A DNA stretch of 64,000 bases. Origin: Niastella sp. OAS944 (lineage in GTDB: Bacteria; Bacteroidota; Bacteroidia; Chitinophagales; Chitinophagaceae). The notes beneath the pieces were generated by a model that had not been told where the DNA came from, made no database searches, and saw only the letters and a program-made list of their open reading frames with translations. The translations under genes and the position numbers were made by a program. Of the stretch, positions 1-8,783 are shown one piece after another (position 1 is the stretch's first letter; each line of letters starts with the position of its first letter). The stretch is taken from contig JANUBW010000011.1 in NCBI GenBank assembly GCA_024809215.1, positions 186,001-250,000 on the forward strand, written 5' to 3'.

Positions 1-140
1 TAATCGCCATCATTCCACCCCATTTCAGTGGTGAAAGTGTCTTTTAATAAACTGATAACTGCGCGATCGAGATAGTTGATCGTGGTTGCGAAAAAGACAA
101 GGCCGCAAATGGTCCACCGGTATTTTCCTATAGCTTGCAT
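1..140 (-). CDS. exuT: Hexuronate MFS transporter, N-terminal fragment (ExuT-like)
   Basis: Only the first 46 or so codons are inside the window; the gene runs off the left edge. The ATG is at 138-140. The translated start reads MQAIGKYRWTICGLVFFATT and continues with INYLDRAVIS, the N-terminus and first transmembrane segment typical of ExuT/ACS-family MFS transporters (the NYLDR signature). These carry galacturonate or glucuronate across the inner membrane by proton symport. It lies downstream of eda, so it probably ends the uxa/kdg cluster, although a strong hairpin (166-192) separates them. Assignment to the hexuronate branch rather than another organic-anion branch rests on motif plus neighbours; the rest of the protein is not visible. 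Confidence 0.8.
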   Translation of the reverse strand, partial: MQAIGKYRWTICGLVFFATTINYLDRAVISLLKDTFTTEMGWNDGD

Positions 141-165
141 GTCAGTCCTTTTTAGGGAACAAAGA

Positions 166-192
166 CGTGCCACGTTAGGGGAACGTGGCACG
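166..192. repeat. Perfect 11-bp hairpin between eda and exuT
   Basis: CGTGCCACGTT (166-176), loop agggg, AACGTGGCACG (182-192). On the minus strand it is followed by TCTTTGTT, so it may partly terminate the uxa transcript before exuT. The core CGTGGCACG recurs in the hairpin at 18052-18084, which points to a dispersed palindrome family. Confidence 0.7.
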
Positions 193-204
193 GTTCGTTA
201 ATTA

Positions 205-864
205 TTATTTGATATTATTTAGAATGTCCAATACTGCTTTTGTCTGCTGCGTGAGCTTATCGTACTCTTTGTTCTGCAATACAGCTTTGCTTATGAGCTT
301 GCTGCCCATACCTACAGCCACCACACCAGCATCGAACCACTCTTTAATATTTTCAGCGGTTGTATCTACCCCACCTGTGGGCATAAACAACAACCCGGGG
401 AACAATTCCTTAATAGCTGCAATATAAGAAGGCCCTACTACGCTACCGGGAAAGATCTTCACCATTTTAGCGCCGTTCATTTCGGCCGTGAAAACTTCGG
501 TTGGTGTTAAACAACCGGGTATCCATAACAAACCGGCGTCCTGTACCAGTTTCGCTACAGGCGGAAACACCACGGGGCTGATGATAAAATCAGCACCGGC
601 GTCAATGAACTTTTGTGCATCTTCAACAGTTTTTACTGTTCCAATGCCCAACAGCATACCGGGCATGCTTTCCTTCACTACTTTACGTAATGCCTTGAAA
701 TTCTCTACAGCTTCGGCCCCACGGTTGGTATACTCTACGGCTTTAATGCCGGCAGCATACAATGCCTTTAATACGTCAATGCTAACAGTGGCGTCTTTAT
801 GAAACCATAATGGCAGCATTTTTTGCTGCTGTATCTGATTCAATATATCCTGTTGGTTCTTCAT
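205..864 (-). CDS. eda: 2-keto-3-deoxy-6-phosphogluconate (KDPG) aldolase
   Basis: 219 residues, the usual size for the class I KDPG/KHG aldolase family. It splits KDPG into pyruvate and glyceraldehyde-3-phosphate, the last step of the hexuronate route. Visible signatures are the EYTNRGAEA strand near the N-terminus (the family has E-T-R here), GIGTV, the core FIISPVV where the Schiff-base lysine loop begins in family members, PGCLTPTE, and VKIFPGS with the catalytic-type lysine, followed by the phosphate-binding MPTGGV. The start ATG at 862-864 overlaps the kdgK stop by one base (TAATG), so translation is probably coupled. It is a cytoplasmic enzyme. Confidence 0.95.
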   Translation of the reverse strand: MKNQQDILNQIQQQKMLPLWFHKDATVSIDVLKALYAAGIKAVEYTNRGAEAVENFKALRKVVKESMPGMLLGIGTVKTVEDAQKFIDAGADFIISPVVFPPVAKLVQDAGLLWIPGCLTPTEVFTAEMNGAKMVKIFPGSVVGPSYIAAIKELFPGLLFMPTGGVDTTAENIKEWFDAGVVAVGMGSKLISKAVLQNKEYDKLTQQTKAVLDILNNIK

Positions 865-1871
865 TATTGCTTTATAGTTGCTTTTATGTCTTCAACCGAT
901 TTATTGGTTGCATCGCCCTTAATGAACAATTTTTGAAAAGCGGCTGCCGTGGCAAATTCAACTATCTGCTGCGGCGTATGCTTATTGTAAAATCCATAGA
1001 TCAAACCAGCCATATAGCAATCGCCACTACCCACTTTATCAACCACGGTTTCGGTTGTATACCCATGCGAAACATGCAATTTGTCGTTGGTATATAAAGT
1101 GGTATAATATACAATGCCTTTATGATCGAAGCGGAAGGTGTTGGCCACCGCCTTACAGCGGGGGTATTGCTTTATGATCTCTTTTGAAGTTACCAGCGCC
1201 TGTTCAAGGTACATTTCCTTTGTATCGGTTGTAACCAGGTCGGGGTGAACCGGTATCTGTAACATTTTTTCAGCCGCCCACACATTACCCATAATAACAT
1301 CACAGAACGGGGCCAAACGCATCATTACTTCATGTACCGGAACACCGTACTGCCATAATTTGGCGCGGTAGTTAAGGTCAATAGAAACGGTGATGCCTTT
1401 TTTGTTACATACCTGCATTACCTCGGCACATACATCGGCGGCATCGGCATTCAGCGCGGGGCAAATGGCGCTTACATGAAACCAGGTCACTCCTTCGAGC
1501 AATGCATCCCAGTTAATGGTGCCTTTTTGCAAACGCGCAAATGACGATTCAGCGCGATCGTATATAACGCCGGCATTCTTAACATCCAACCCCTGCGGCA
1601 AATAATAAATACCAACACGCTGGCCACCGTATTGAATGGCCGTAGTATCGATATTCCATTGCTGCAGTTGTTTTACTAATTGTTGCGATAAATAATTATC
1701 AGGTAAGCCTGTACAGTACTTTACCGGTATTTTCCAAAGGGCCAGCGCACGGGCCACATTCAGCTCAGCGCCACCTACGTGTATAGGCATTGCTGAATTT
1801 GCCAGCCATTGACCATCCATATCAGGTGATAACCTGAGGAGCAATTCTCCAAAGCTTAATACATTCCCCAT
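864..1871 (-). CDS. kdgK: 2-keto-3-deoxygluconate kinase (PfkB family)
   Basis: 335 residues. It phosphorylates 2-keto-3-deoxygluconate to KDPG with ATP. It starts with MGNVLSFGELLLRLSP, a typical PfkB N-terminus, has the glycine-rich GGAELNVARAL segment that contacts the sugar, and ends with VDKVGSGDCYMAGLIYGF, the PfkB signature 2 with the catalytic aspartate in GSGD. It lies between uxaC and eda with one-base TAATG overlaps on both sides, so it is part of one polycistronic unit. Fructokinase is the alternative within PfkB, but the pathway context strongly favours KDG kinase. Confidence 0.92.
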   Translation of the reverse strand: MGNVLSFGELLLRLSPDMDGQWLANSAMPIHVGGAELNVARALALWKIPVKYCTGLPDNYLSQQLVKQLQQWNIDTTAIQYGGQRVGIYYLPQGLDVKNAGVIYDRAESSFARLQKGTINWDALLEGVTWFHVSAICPALNADAADVCAEVMQVCNKKGITVSIDLNYRAKLWQYGVPVHEVMMRLAPFCDVIMGNVWAAEKMLQIPVHPDLVTTDTKEMYLEQALVTSKEIIKQYPRCKAVANTFRFDHKGIVYYTTLYTNDKLHVSHGYTTETVVDKVGSGDCYMAGLIYGFYNKHTPQQIVEFATAAAFQKLFIKGDATNKSVEDIKATIKQ

Positions 1872-3271
1872 TACCAGTTGAAATAAGTTTTAGCGTTGTT
1901 AAAACAAATGTCCTGTATCACTTTACCTACCCAGTCAATATCGGCAGGTAATTCGCCATTTTCAATATCATCGCCAAACATGTTACACAGCAAACGGCGG
2001 AAGTATTCGTGGCGGGGGAATGAAAGGAAACTTCTTGAATCGGTTAACATACCTACAAACTTGCTCAGCAGTCCCATGTTCGAAAGGGCGTTGATCTGTT
2101 TGGTCATGCCATCTTTTTGATCGAGGAACCACCAGCCCGAACCAAACTGAACTTTACCTGCTACGCTGCCATCCTGGAAGTTACCGATCATGGTAGCCAT
2201 CAGTTCATTATCGGCAGGGTTCAGGTTATAAAGAATAGTTTTAGCCAGTTGATTATCTGTATCGAGCCTGTTCAGGAATTTAGACAATTGACGGGCTTGT
2301 GAGAAGTCGCCTATTGAATCCCAACCGGTATCGGGGCCCAGCTGTTTCAACATACGGCTGTTGTTGTTACGCAACGCACCAAGGTGAAACTGTTGTACCC
2401 AGCCTTTTTCCCAATCCCAACGGGCAAATTCAACCAGCATAGCCGATTTGAATTTCAGGTTCTCTTCAAGCGACAGTTCTTTACCACTTCTTATTTTATC
2501 AAAGGCGGCCTTGATCTCCGCTTCGGTATAATCTTCGGCATAGATCTGCTCAAGACCGTGGTCGCTTACGCCACAACCCATAGTGGCAAAAAAGTCGTGT
2601 TGCTTTTTCAACGCCTTCAGGTAATCGCCGTAGCTGCCAATTGAAGTATTTGAAGCAGCTTCTACTTTACCTACGTAATCGTTAAATGCAGCAGCTCCAT
2701 CTACATTCATCGCCTTATCGGGACGGAATGCAGGCACTATTTTTACTTCAAAGCCATCGGCTTTAATTTTTTTATGGAACTCGAGGTTATCGATGGGATC
2801 GTCGGTGGTGCACACCACTTTCACATTCATCTTACGCAACAAACCGCGAACAGAGTATTCCTTTGTTTGCAGTTTGGCAGTAGCCTCTTCGTATATTTTT
2901 TTTGCTGTTCTTGAATCAAGAATATCATTTATTCCAAAGTAGCGTTGCAGTTCGAGGTGCGTCCAGTGGTATAAAGGGTTACGCAGGGTGTAAGGAACGG
3001 TAGCGGCCCATTGTTCAAACTTCTCGAAATCGCTTTTTTTACCGGTAACGTAGTCTTCGTTGATACCGTTGGTACGCATTGCACGCCATTTGTAGTGGTC
3101 GCCATATAACCATACCTGGGTTAAATTTTCAAACTGGGTATCATTGGCAATTTGATCGGGAGGTAAGTGGCAATGATAATCTATTATGGGCATTTGTTTG
3201 GCAAACTCATGATACAGCTTTTGAGCAGTGGGTGTTTGCAATAAGAAATGCTCGTCAACAAACTTTTTCAT
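1871..3271 (-). CDS. uxaC: Glucuronate/galacturonate isomerase
   Basis: 466 residues, matching UxaC (about 470). It converts D-galacturonate to tagaturonate and D-glucuronate to fructuronate. Diagnostic features are the N-terminal MPIIDYHCHLPP metal-binding H-x-H in an amidohydrolase-like fold, CTTDDPIDNLEFH, KIVPAFRPDKAMN, the QFHLGALRNNN segment, and DSRSFLSFPRHEYFRR near the C-terminus. The stop overlaps the kdgK start (TAATG). Upstream, a 109-bp spacer with a hairpin separates it from uxaA, the only sizeable gap in this unit. It is a cytoplasmic enzyme. Confidence 0.96.
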   Translation of the reverse strand: MKKFVDEHFLLQTPTAQKLYHEFAKQMPIIDYHCHLPPDQIANDTQFENLTQVWLYGDHYKWRAMRTNGINEDYVTGKKSDFEKFEQWAATVPYTLRNPLYHWTHLELQRYFGINDILDSRTAKKIYEEATAKLQTKEYSVRGLLRKMNVKVVCTTDDPIDNLEFHKKIKADGFEVKIVPAFRPDKAMNVDGAAAFNDYVGKVEAASNTSIGSYGDYLKALKKQHDFFATMGCGVSDHGLEQIYAEDYTEAEIKAAFDKIRSGKELSLEENLKFKSAMLVEFARWDWEKGWVQQFHLGALRNNNSRMLKQLGPDTGWDSIGDFSQARQLSKFLNRLDTDNQLAKTILYNLNPADNELMATMIGNFQDGSVAGKVQFGSGWWFLDQKDGMTKQINALSNMGLLSKFVGMLTDSRSFLSFPRHEYFRRLLCNMFGDDIENGELPADIDWVGKVIQDICFNNAKTYFNW

Positions 3272-3345
3272 TTGGCCTGTTTGGTGGGGTGGTCCCCTAC
3301 TATTTTTTAAAAGGTTAAATTCTCGAAACTCAATATAAACTCAAA

Positions 3346-3372
3346 AGCGCCCCGATCTTTGATCGGGACGCT
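3346..3372 (-). terminator. Hairpin between uxaA and uxaC (attenuator or partial terminator)
   Basis: Stem AGCGcCCCGATC / GATCGGGaCGCT with a TTT loop and one C-A mismatch. On the transcribed (minus) strand it lies 9 bases after the uxaA stop and is followed by TTTTGAGTTT, a weak U tract. The hairpin is clearly visible; a role in lowering uxaC-kdgK-eda expression relative to uxaB-uxaA is inference. Confidence 0.55.
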
Positions 3373-3380
3373 TAATAACA

Positions 3381-5036
3381 TTATAACGATACTCCTCGCT
3401 TCCAGGGGATGAAGTCATCCTGGCCATGGCGAACGGCACTGATCTCCAGTTCACCGCTTGCCACCTTGATAACATAATCCAGTATACGCTCACCAGCCTG
3501 CTCAATTGTTTCTTCACCTTCTATAATGGTGCCGGTGTTGATATCGATGATATCACGCATTTTGTTATATAAAGCGGTATTGCTCGATAATTTAATTACG
3601 GGTGCAATGGGGTTACCGGTTGGTGTTCCCAAACCTGTGGTGAACAACACCACATTGGCGCCGCTGGCTACTTCGGCGGTGGTTGATTCCACATCGTTAC
3701 CGGGTGTGCACAGCAGGGTTAAACCCTTTTTAGTTACTTTTTCGGTATAGTCCAGTACATCTGCTACCGGTGAGGTGCCACCTTTTTTAGCAGCGCCGGC
3801 CGATTTAATAGCGTCGGTGATCAGGCCGTCTTTGATATTACCTGGTGAAGGGTTCATATCGAAACCGCTACCTACAGCCACAGCTGCGGCATTATAGGTT
3901 TTCATCAGGTGCGAGAAGCGTTTGGCAATATCTACCTGTACGCAACGGTCGCTAAGCTCCTGTTCTACCCCACACAGCTCGGGGAATTCAGACAGAATTA
4001 CAGAACCGCCCAAACCTACCAGCAGATCGGATGTATAACCGATGGCGGGGTTGGCCGAAATACCTGAGAAGCCATCGCTGCCACCGCACTCGAGGCCAAT
4101 ACACAGCTTGCTCAGCGGAGCAGGCTCGCGTTTGGTTTGGTTGGCAAGGATCAACCCGGCGAATGTATGTTTTATAGCTGCAGCCAGCAGATCGCTCTCA
4201 AGACCAATCTTCTGTTGCTCCAGTATATACAATGGTTTTGCGAAGTTGGCATCGCGTTTTTTGATCTCCTCTTCGAGAATGGATACCTGTGCATTTTGGC
4301 AACCCAGGCTCAGCACGGTAGCGCCGGCGCAGTTGGGGTGCGTAATGTAACCAGCCAGCAGGGCGCATAATGCCTGTGCATCCTGACGGGTGCCGCCACA
4401 ACCACCTTCGTGGTTGAGGAACTTAATACCATCTACGTTGGGGAACAAACGTTTTGCCTGTTCATCACCGGCTTCAGAACGAATATCAGCGTTCAGAATA
4501 TCTTCAACGCTTTTACCGGTTTTGTATAATTCTATCAGTTGTTGTGCCTGATATTTATATTTCTTGTTACGGCCGTAACCGAGGTCGCGTACCAGTGATT
4601 CCTGCAGTACATCGAGGTTACGGTTCTCGCAAAACACCATGGGTATTACGAGCCAGAAGTTGGCAGTACCTACCTCGCCATTGGCGCGATGATAGCCCAT
4701 GAACGTGCGGCCGGCAAATTTCGATACATCTGGTTGTTTCCAGTTGGTTTTTCGCTCGTCACTGATCACGAAATCGTTGGCTGCGTGTTTTACGTTTGCG
4801 GTTGAAATAAGGCCGCCTTTTTTAATGGGCGATTGCGCCTTACCTACCAGTACGCCATACATGAAAATAGAGTCGCCTGCGTTCAGATCGGTAGCAACGA
4901 ATTTGTGTTTTGCAGTGATATCTTCCAGCAGGGTATATTCCTGCCCGTTCAATGAAACGGTTTCACCTTTTGATAAGTTGGTCAATGCTACAACCACATT
5001 ATCGTCTTCATGAACTTTTAAGACCTTTTTCTTCAT
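3381..5036 (-). CDS. uxaA: Altronate dehydratase
   Basis: 551 residues, somewhat longer than E. coli UxaA. It dehydrates D-altronate to 2-keto-3-deoxygluconate. An N-terminal SAF-type domain (about 1-95, starting MKKKVLKVHEDDNVVVALTN) is followed by the UxaA catalytic domains, with YHRANGEVGTANFWLVIP, the NHEGGCGGTRQDA segment, CIGLECGGSDGFSGISANPA and GMNPSPGNIKDGL-like motifs. Cysteines in GGCGG, LECGG and CTPGNDVES fit the metal-dependent family. The start overlaps the uxaB stop by one base (TAATG). UxaA and galactarate dehydratase (GarD) are related, but flanking uxaB/uxaC settle it as altronate dehydratase. Confidence 0.95.
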   Translation of the reverse strand: MKKKVLKVHEDDNVVVALTNLSKGETVSLNGQEYTLLEDITAKHKFVATDLNAGDSIFMYGVLVGKAQSPIKKGGLISTANVKHAANDFVISDERKTNWKQPDVSKFAGRTFMGYHRANGEVGTANFWLVIPMVFCENRNLDVLQESLVRDLGYGRNKKYKYQAQQLIELYKTGKSVEDILNADIRSEAGDEQAKRLFPNVDGIKFLNHEGGCGGTRQDAQALCALLAGYITHPNCAGATVLSLGCQNAQVSILEEEIKKRDANFAKPLYILEQQKIGLESDLLAAAIKHTFAGLILANQTKREPAPLSKLCIGLECGGSDGFSGISANPAIGYTSDLLVGLGGSVILSEFPELCGVEQELSDRCVQVDIAKRFSHLMKTYNAAAVAVGSGFDMNPSPGNIKDGLITDAIKSAGAAKKGGTSPVADVLDYTEKVTKKGLTLLCTPGNDVESTTAEVASGANVVLFTTGLGTPTGNPIAPVIKLSSNTALYNKMRDIIDINTGTIIEGEETIEQAGERILDYVIKVASGELEISAVRHGQDDFIPWKRGVSL

Positions 5037-6550
5037 TACGCCAATACTTTTTTGGTCTGATGTGTTTGAATTGTTTTAGCTACGCCGGCTTCCAGCAAAG
5101 AGGCCATATTATCTTTTACGGCTTGTGCAAAACCAGGGATGGCACTCAGGTCGGCACCCCACAGTGAGGTATCGGCCAGTACTTCATCGGCCAGTTGCGC
5201 CGGTTTTAACTTGCTCCATTTTTCAAAGAAATAGGCTGCAAAGTCGTCCTGGATATGGTACTCTTTACCTTGCCATTCACCGTAAAATTTATCCTGTTTT
5301 TTGCTTACGGGCTTCAAAAATAACAGATAAGCAGCAAATCCCAGAGCAATATTCTCGGGCACTGCTTTTATCCTTTCAGCATATTTCAGGATCACGGGCA
5401 CATTACGCATCTTCATTTTTGAAGTATACTGCATGGTAATGTTTATCCAGTGGTGTTCAATATTCGGGTTGGCGAAGCGGTCTAATACCTTTGATCCGAA
5501 AGATGCGGATACGCCAGGCTCAACGTCGTAGGGAATGCCGGTTGCTATTTCATTTAACATCAGCTGACTGATAAATGTTTGCATTTGGGCATCGTCCATA
5601 GCCTGTTTAACGGTACCAAAACCAGCCAGGTAGGCCAGTCCGCACGATAATGTATGCGTACCGTTCAGCATCCGTAATTTCAGTTCTCTGAAAAGGTTGA
5701 TATCGGGTGCAATTACAACGCCTTCATCAACCGAAGCGAAAGTAAGCACCGATTTTATGTGCTCGCCGCCCTCAATGGCCCAAAGGCGGTAAACCTCAGA
5801 CATGATGAGCAGGTCGTCTTTAAATCCAAATTTCTTTTCCAGTCCTTCACGGAAGGCGGCATCTGGTTTGCCGGGAACAATGCGGTCAACCAGTGAGCTG
5901 CAGAAGTAGTTGCAGTTCTCGAGCCATTGAATAAAGGTATCGTCGAGGCCGTTCAGGTGCGCCAGCTCCAGTACGATAGACTCTAATTTTTTACCGTTAT
6001 CGGGGATCAACTCCGTAGGAACGATCACCATACCGCTTTGGCGGCTACCGTCGAACGCTTTGTAACGCTCTAACAGGAAGGCCAGCAGTTTACCGGGGAA
6101 AGAAACGGGTGGCAGGCGATGTACATCGTCCTGTACCAGTTGAATACCCACCTCGGTTGTATTTGAAATGATCACCTGCATGTGCGGGTTGTGTGCACAT
6201 TTAAGGATCTCGCTCCACTCGTCTTTTGCGCTCAGTACACGGCTGATAGAAGAGTTGATAATATTCTCTTCAATGGTTTTACCATTCTCAAGGCCACGCA
6301 CGCATTGCGTATACAATCCATCCTGTTTATCGAATGCAGAAGAATCGCTGTCGGTTGATTTAACAATTACCACCCGGCCATTGAAAACGCCCTGGCGGTT
6401 GGCTTTATCAATAAAATAATCAGGTAACCCGCGTAACAATACGCCAGTGCCGAACTGTAACACTTTTTCTGGAAGATCAAATACTGACTCAGCAGGTGTA
6501 ATTACATCCTGCGCACTGATATTTTTCAGGTTATACCTCGAAAGGATCAT
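5036..6550 (-). CDS. uxaB: Tagaturonate reductase (altronate oxidoreductase)
   Basis: 504 residues, a mannitol dehydrogenase-type enzyme that reduces tagaturonate to altronate with NADH. The N-terminal Rossmann segment reads PEKVLQFGTGVLLRG; further signatures are IVKSTDSDS, MVIVPTELIPDNG, VDRIVPGKPD (the conserved VDRI of polyol dehydrogenases) and KLRMLNGTHTLSCGLAYLAG, which carries the K-x-x-x-x-N-x-x-H catalytic cluster. It is the first gene of the uxaB-uxaA-uxaC-kdgK-eda unit. The 179-bp leader upstream contains a T-rich stretch but no operator I can name with confidence. Confidence 0.95.
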   Translation of the reverse strand: MILSRYNLKNISAQDVITPAESVFDLPEKVLQFGTGVLLRGLPDYFIDKANRQGVFNGRVVIVKSTDSDSSAFDKQDGLYTQCVRGLENGKTIEENIINSSISRVLSAKDEWSEILKCAHNPHMQVIISNTTEVGIQLVQDDVHRLPPVSFPGKLLAFLLERYKAFDGSRQSGMVIVPTELIPDNGKKLESIVLELAHLNGLDDTFIQWLENCNYFCSSLVDRIVPGKPDAAFREGLEKKFGFKDDLLIMSEVYRLWAIEGGEHIKSVLTFASVDEGVVIAPDINLFRELKLRMLNGTHTLSCGLAYLAGFGTVKQAMDDAQMQTFISQLMLNEIATGIPYDVEPGVSASFGSKVLDRFANPNIEHHWINITMQYTSKMKMRNVPVILKYAERIKAVPENIALGFAAYLLFLKPVSKKQDKFYGEWQGKEYHIQDDFAAYFFEKWSKLKPAQLADEVLADTSLWGADLSAIPGFAQAVKDNMASLLEAGVAKTIQTHQTKKVLA

Positions 6551-6729
6551 ACACTACGCTTTAAAAATTTAAAAATCTCTTTTTTAATAATTGGTTGATC
6601 GTTTTATTGACCGGCCACATGGGTTCAACTTTGCAATATCTATCGTTTAGGCTTAATACCTATCCTGCACTTTCCTTGTTACCTGCCGGCTAAATGCACT
6701 TAGTGTAGTGATCGCCAGCGGCTAATGTA

Positions 6730-8667
6730 TTACTTCTTCGCACCCTGCTGCAGCAGCCATTTAGCCAGTTCATAAGCTGCGTTGGCATTTTCATACTCTG
6801 CTGGTATTTTTCGGCCATCGGTGTACTCGTTGTACAACCAGGGATCGCCTACCGCAAACACAGTTCCTTTGCCATATTTGGCTGTTGCCATCACAATATC
6901 ATTCTCCAATTTTACCAATGGTTTGGCGGGCGTCTTGGTGTCAATAATGCTTATTTCCTTCAGGTACGTTTTTTTAGTGGTTTTAAACACTTCATTACCG
7001 GCGGGAATGGGCACGGCGCCGGTTTCGTATTGGTTACCCTGTACGAAGTTACGGCCGCGGTTGGTGAAGGTGATGCCAAAAGCATTGGCCAGTTTATTGA
7101 AATGGGCCAGGTCGCAGTTTACACTGTCGTTGGCCATCAATACCAGCACACCGCCTTTTTTAACCCACTCACTAACGGCTTTTACATGTTCTTCGTTTAC
7201 ATAGTTGGGGTTCTTGTTATCTTTTAAACCATCCGGGTCAACAACAATGTATACATCGGTTTTTGACAGGTTGGCGGCTGTTGGCGCTGCCTCAAGGGTG
7301 CTTAGTTTTGCGCCATAGCTGCTGAACGCCTGGCCCCAAAAGCTGAAACCATTATAGCTCATTTCGTTCCAGGTATAGTGGGTGGGGTATTTAAACCCGT
7401 TCAGTTCTTTTTTGTCTTCGTGGTTGAAATAGTAATCTACCGTTACCGTTTTTCCTTTACCTACCAGGGTAGCCGGCATGTTCTCCATTTCAGCACCGGC
7501 CAATAAAAATGCGCCAATACCTTTCCAGTCGTTCACGATCACTTTTTCGCGCATATAGTATTCAAAGCTGCCATCGCGGTAGGGTTTGCCACCAAGGCCC
7601 GATACAGATACGGTACCTTTCAGCTGAACCTGTCCGTCGGCATTTTTGTCAACGAACTCTTTTAATATACCGGCATATCCTTTTTGCGCATTGGCCCAGT
7701 AAGTAGCGGGCAGGTAGCCTTTACGAATACCTTTTGCAATGGTATATACCAGCATTGCCGAGGCCGATGCTTCTAAATAGTTCTTTGGTGCGGTGGGCAT
7801 ATCAACGATATCGTACCACACACCGCTTTTGGGGTCCTGTACTTTGGTAACCGCTTTGGTAAAGCGGTTTAAAATGCCAATGATGGTATCGCGGCCGGGG
7901 TGGTTGGCGGGGAAGAAATCCAACGCATCAACCATTGCCATTCCATACCAGCCTAAAGCGCGGCCCCAGAAATGGGGTGAATTACCGGTTTGTTTGTTGG
8001 CCCATTGCTGTTCTTTCGATTCATCCCAGCCATGGTATAATAAACCGGTTTTGGGATCGCGTGCATGCCGTTCTATGTCTGCAAACTGGCGGGTGATATC
8101 GTTAAAAACGGTGTCTTCGCCAAACAACATGGCGTACTGGGCGTAAAATGGTTGTCCCATGTACAAGCCATCGAGCCAAACCTGCCAGGGATATATTTGT
8201 TTATGCCAAAAGCTGCCTTCTTTTGTACGCGGGTGATGCGCTAATTGCTCGCGCATGAGATCAGCCGCTTTTTTATACTTTGCTTTTTCTGTAACCTGGT
8301 ACAATAGCAATACATTCTTTCCATTGTTCACGTGGTCAATATTGTACTCATTGGCCTCGTAACCTCTGATAGTACCATCTTCATTTACCCAGGCATCGAT
8401 GCTTTTTTGAATGTATTTGTAATAAGCAGGATCGCCGGTGGCATACCACAAGGCTTCCATACCTTTTAAAACAACACCCATATCATAACTCCATTTCTTA
8501 GGCTGCCGGGCCAGTGAATCGTTCCACCAACTCATAACCGAGGCGGCCATACCTTTCGACCAATTTTCTTTACCCGGCACTACCCCTTTTGCGGCGGTAC
8601 CTTGCTGGGAGTAGGCATTAATTGAAACTGCACTGCTAATGACAAACAATACGTGTGAAATCTTCAT
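6730..8667 (-). CDS. Secreted GH88/GH105 unsaturated uronyl hydrolase with C-terminal DUF4350-like domain
   Basis: 645 residues with a signal peptide (MKISHVLFVISSAVSINAYS). Residues about 35-385 are an (alpha/alpha)6-barrel of the YteR/GH105 type, with WYDMVD-like motifs (GVWYDIVDMPTAPKNYLEASASAMLVY), WGRALGWYGMAMVDALDF and FVDGLYMG-like WLDGLYMGQPFYAQYA. This family removes the unsaturated galacturonyl residue left by pectate or rhamnogalacturonan lyases. Residues about 400-640 form a separate domain (TVDYYFNHEDKKELNG ... YIVVDPDGLKDNKNP ... FAVGDPWLYNEY) resembling a GATase-like DUF4350 sugar-binding domain, which makes the protein much longer than YteR. It sits between uxaB and the GH28 gene. 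The choice between GH88 and GH105 is not fully settled by eye. Confidence 0.88.
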   Translation of the reverse strand: MKISHVLFVISSAVSINAYSQQGTAAKGVVPGKENWSKGMAASVMSWWNDSLARQPKKWSYDMGVVLKGMEALWYATGDPAYYKYIQKSIDAWVNEDGTIRGYEANEYNIDHVNNGKNVLLLYQVTEKAKYKKAADLMREQLAHHPRTKEGSFWHKQIYPWQVWLDGLYMGQPFYAQYAMLFGEDTVFNDITRQFADIERHARDPKTGLLYHGWDESKEQQWANKQTGNSPHFWGRALGWYGMAMVDALDFFPANHPGRDTIIGILNRFTKAVTKVQDPKSGVWYDIVDMPTAPKNYLEASASAMLVYTIAKGIRKGYLPATYWANAQKGYAGILKEFVDKNADGQVQLKGTVSVSGLGGKPYRDGSFEYYMREKVIVNDWKGIGAFLLAGAEMENMPATLVGKGKTVTVDYYFNHEDKKELNGFKYPTHYTWNEMSYNGFSFWGQAFSSYGAKLSTLEAAPTAANLSKTDVYIVVDPDGLKDNKNPNYVNEEHVKAVSEWVKKGGVLVLMANDSVNCDLAHFNKLANAFGITFTNRGRNFVQGNQYETGAVPIPAGNEVFKTTKKTYLKEISIIDTKTPAKPLVKLENDIVMATAKYGKGTVFAVGDPWLYNEYTDGRKIPAEYENANAAYELAKWLLQQGAKK

Positions 8668-8682
8668 GGTTGTTTTTTTGAA

Positions 8683-8755
8683 CAGGTTCCAGGTTCCATG
8701 TTTCAGGTTGCAGGGGTTACAGGTTTTAAAGACCCTGTAACTTGTAACCTGTAAC
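8683..8755. repeat. Heptamer word repeat with inverted arm (CAGGTTC / CTGTAAC)
   Basis: In the spacer upstream of the GH105 gene, CAGGTTC-type words repeat every 7 bp (8683-8715). They are followed by GTTACAGG (8716-8723) and its inverse CCTGTAAC (8734-8741), then more CTGTAAC-type heptamers. It is non-coding and one of many such loci in this window. Confidence 0.75.
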
Positions 8756-8783
8756 GGCTATTTATTTGATTAAGGTTTCTTAA

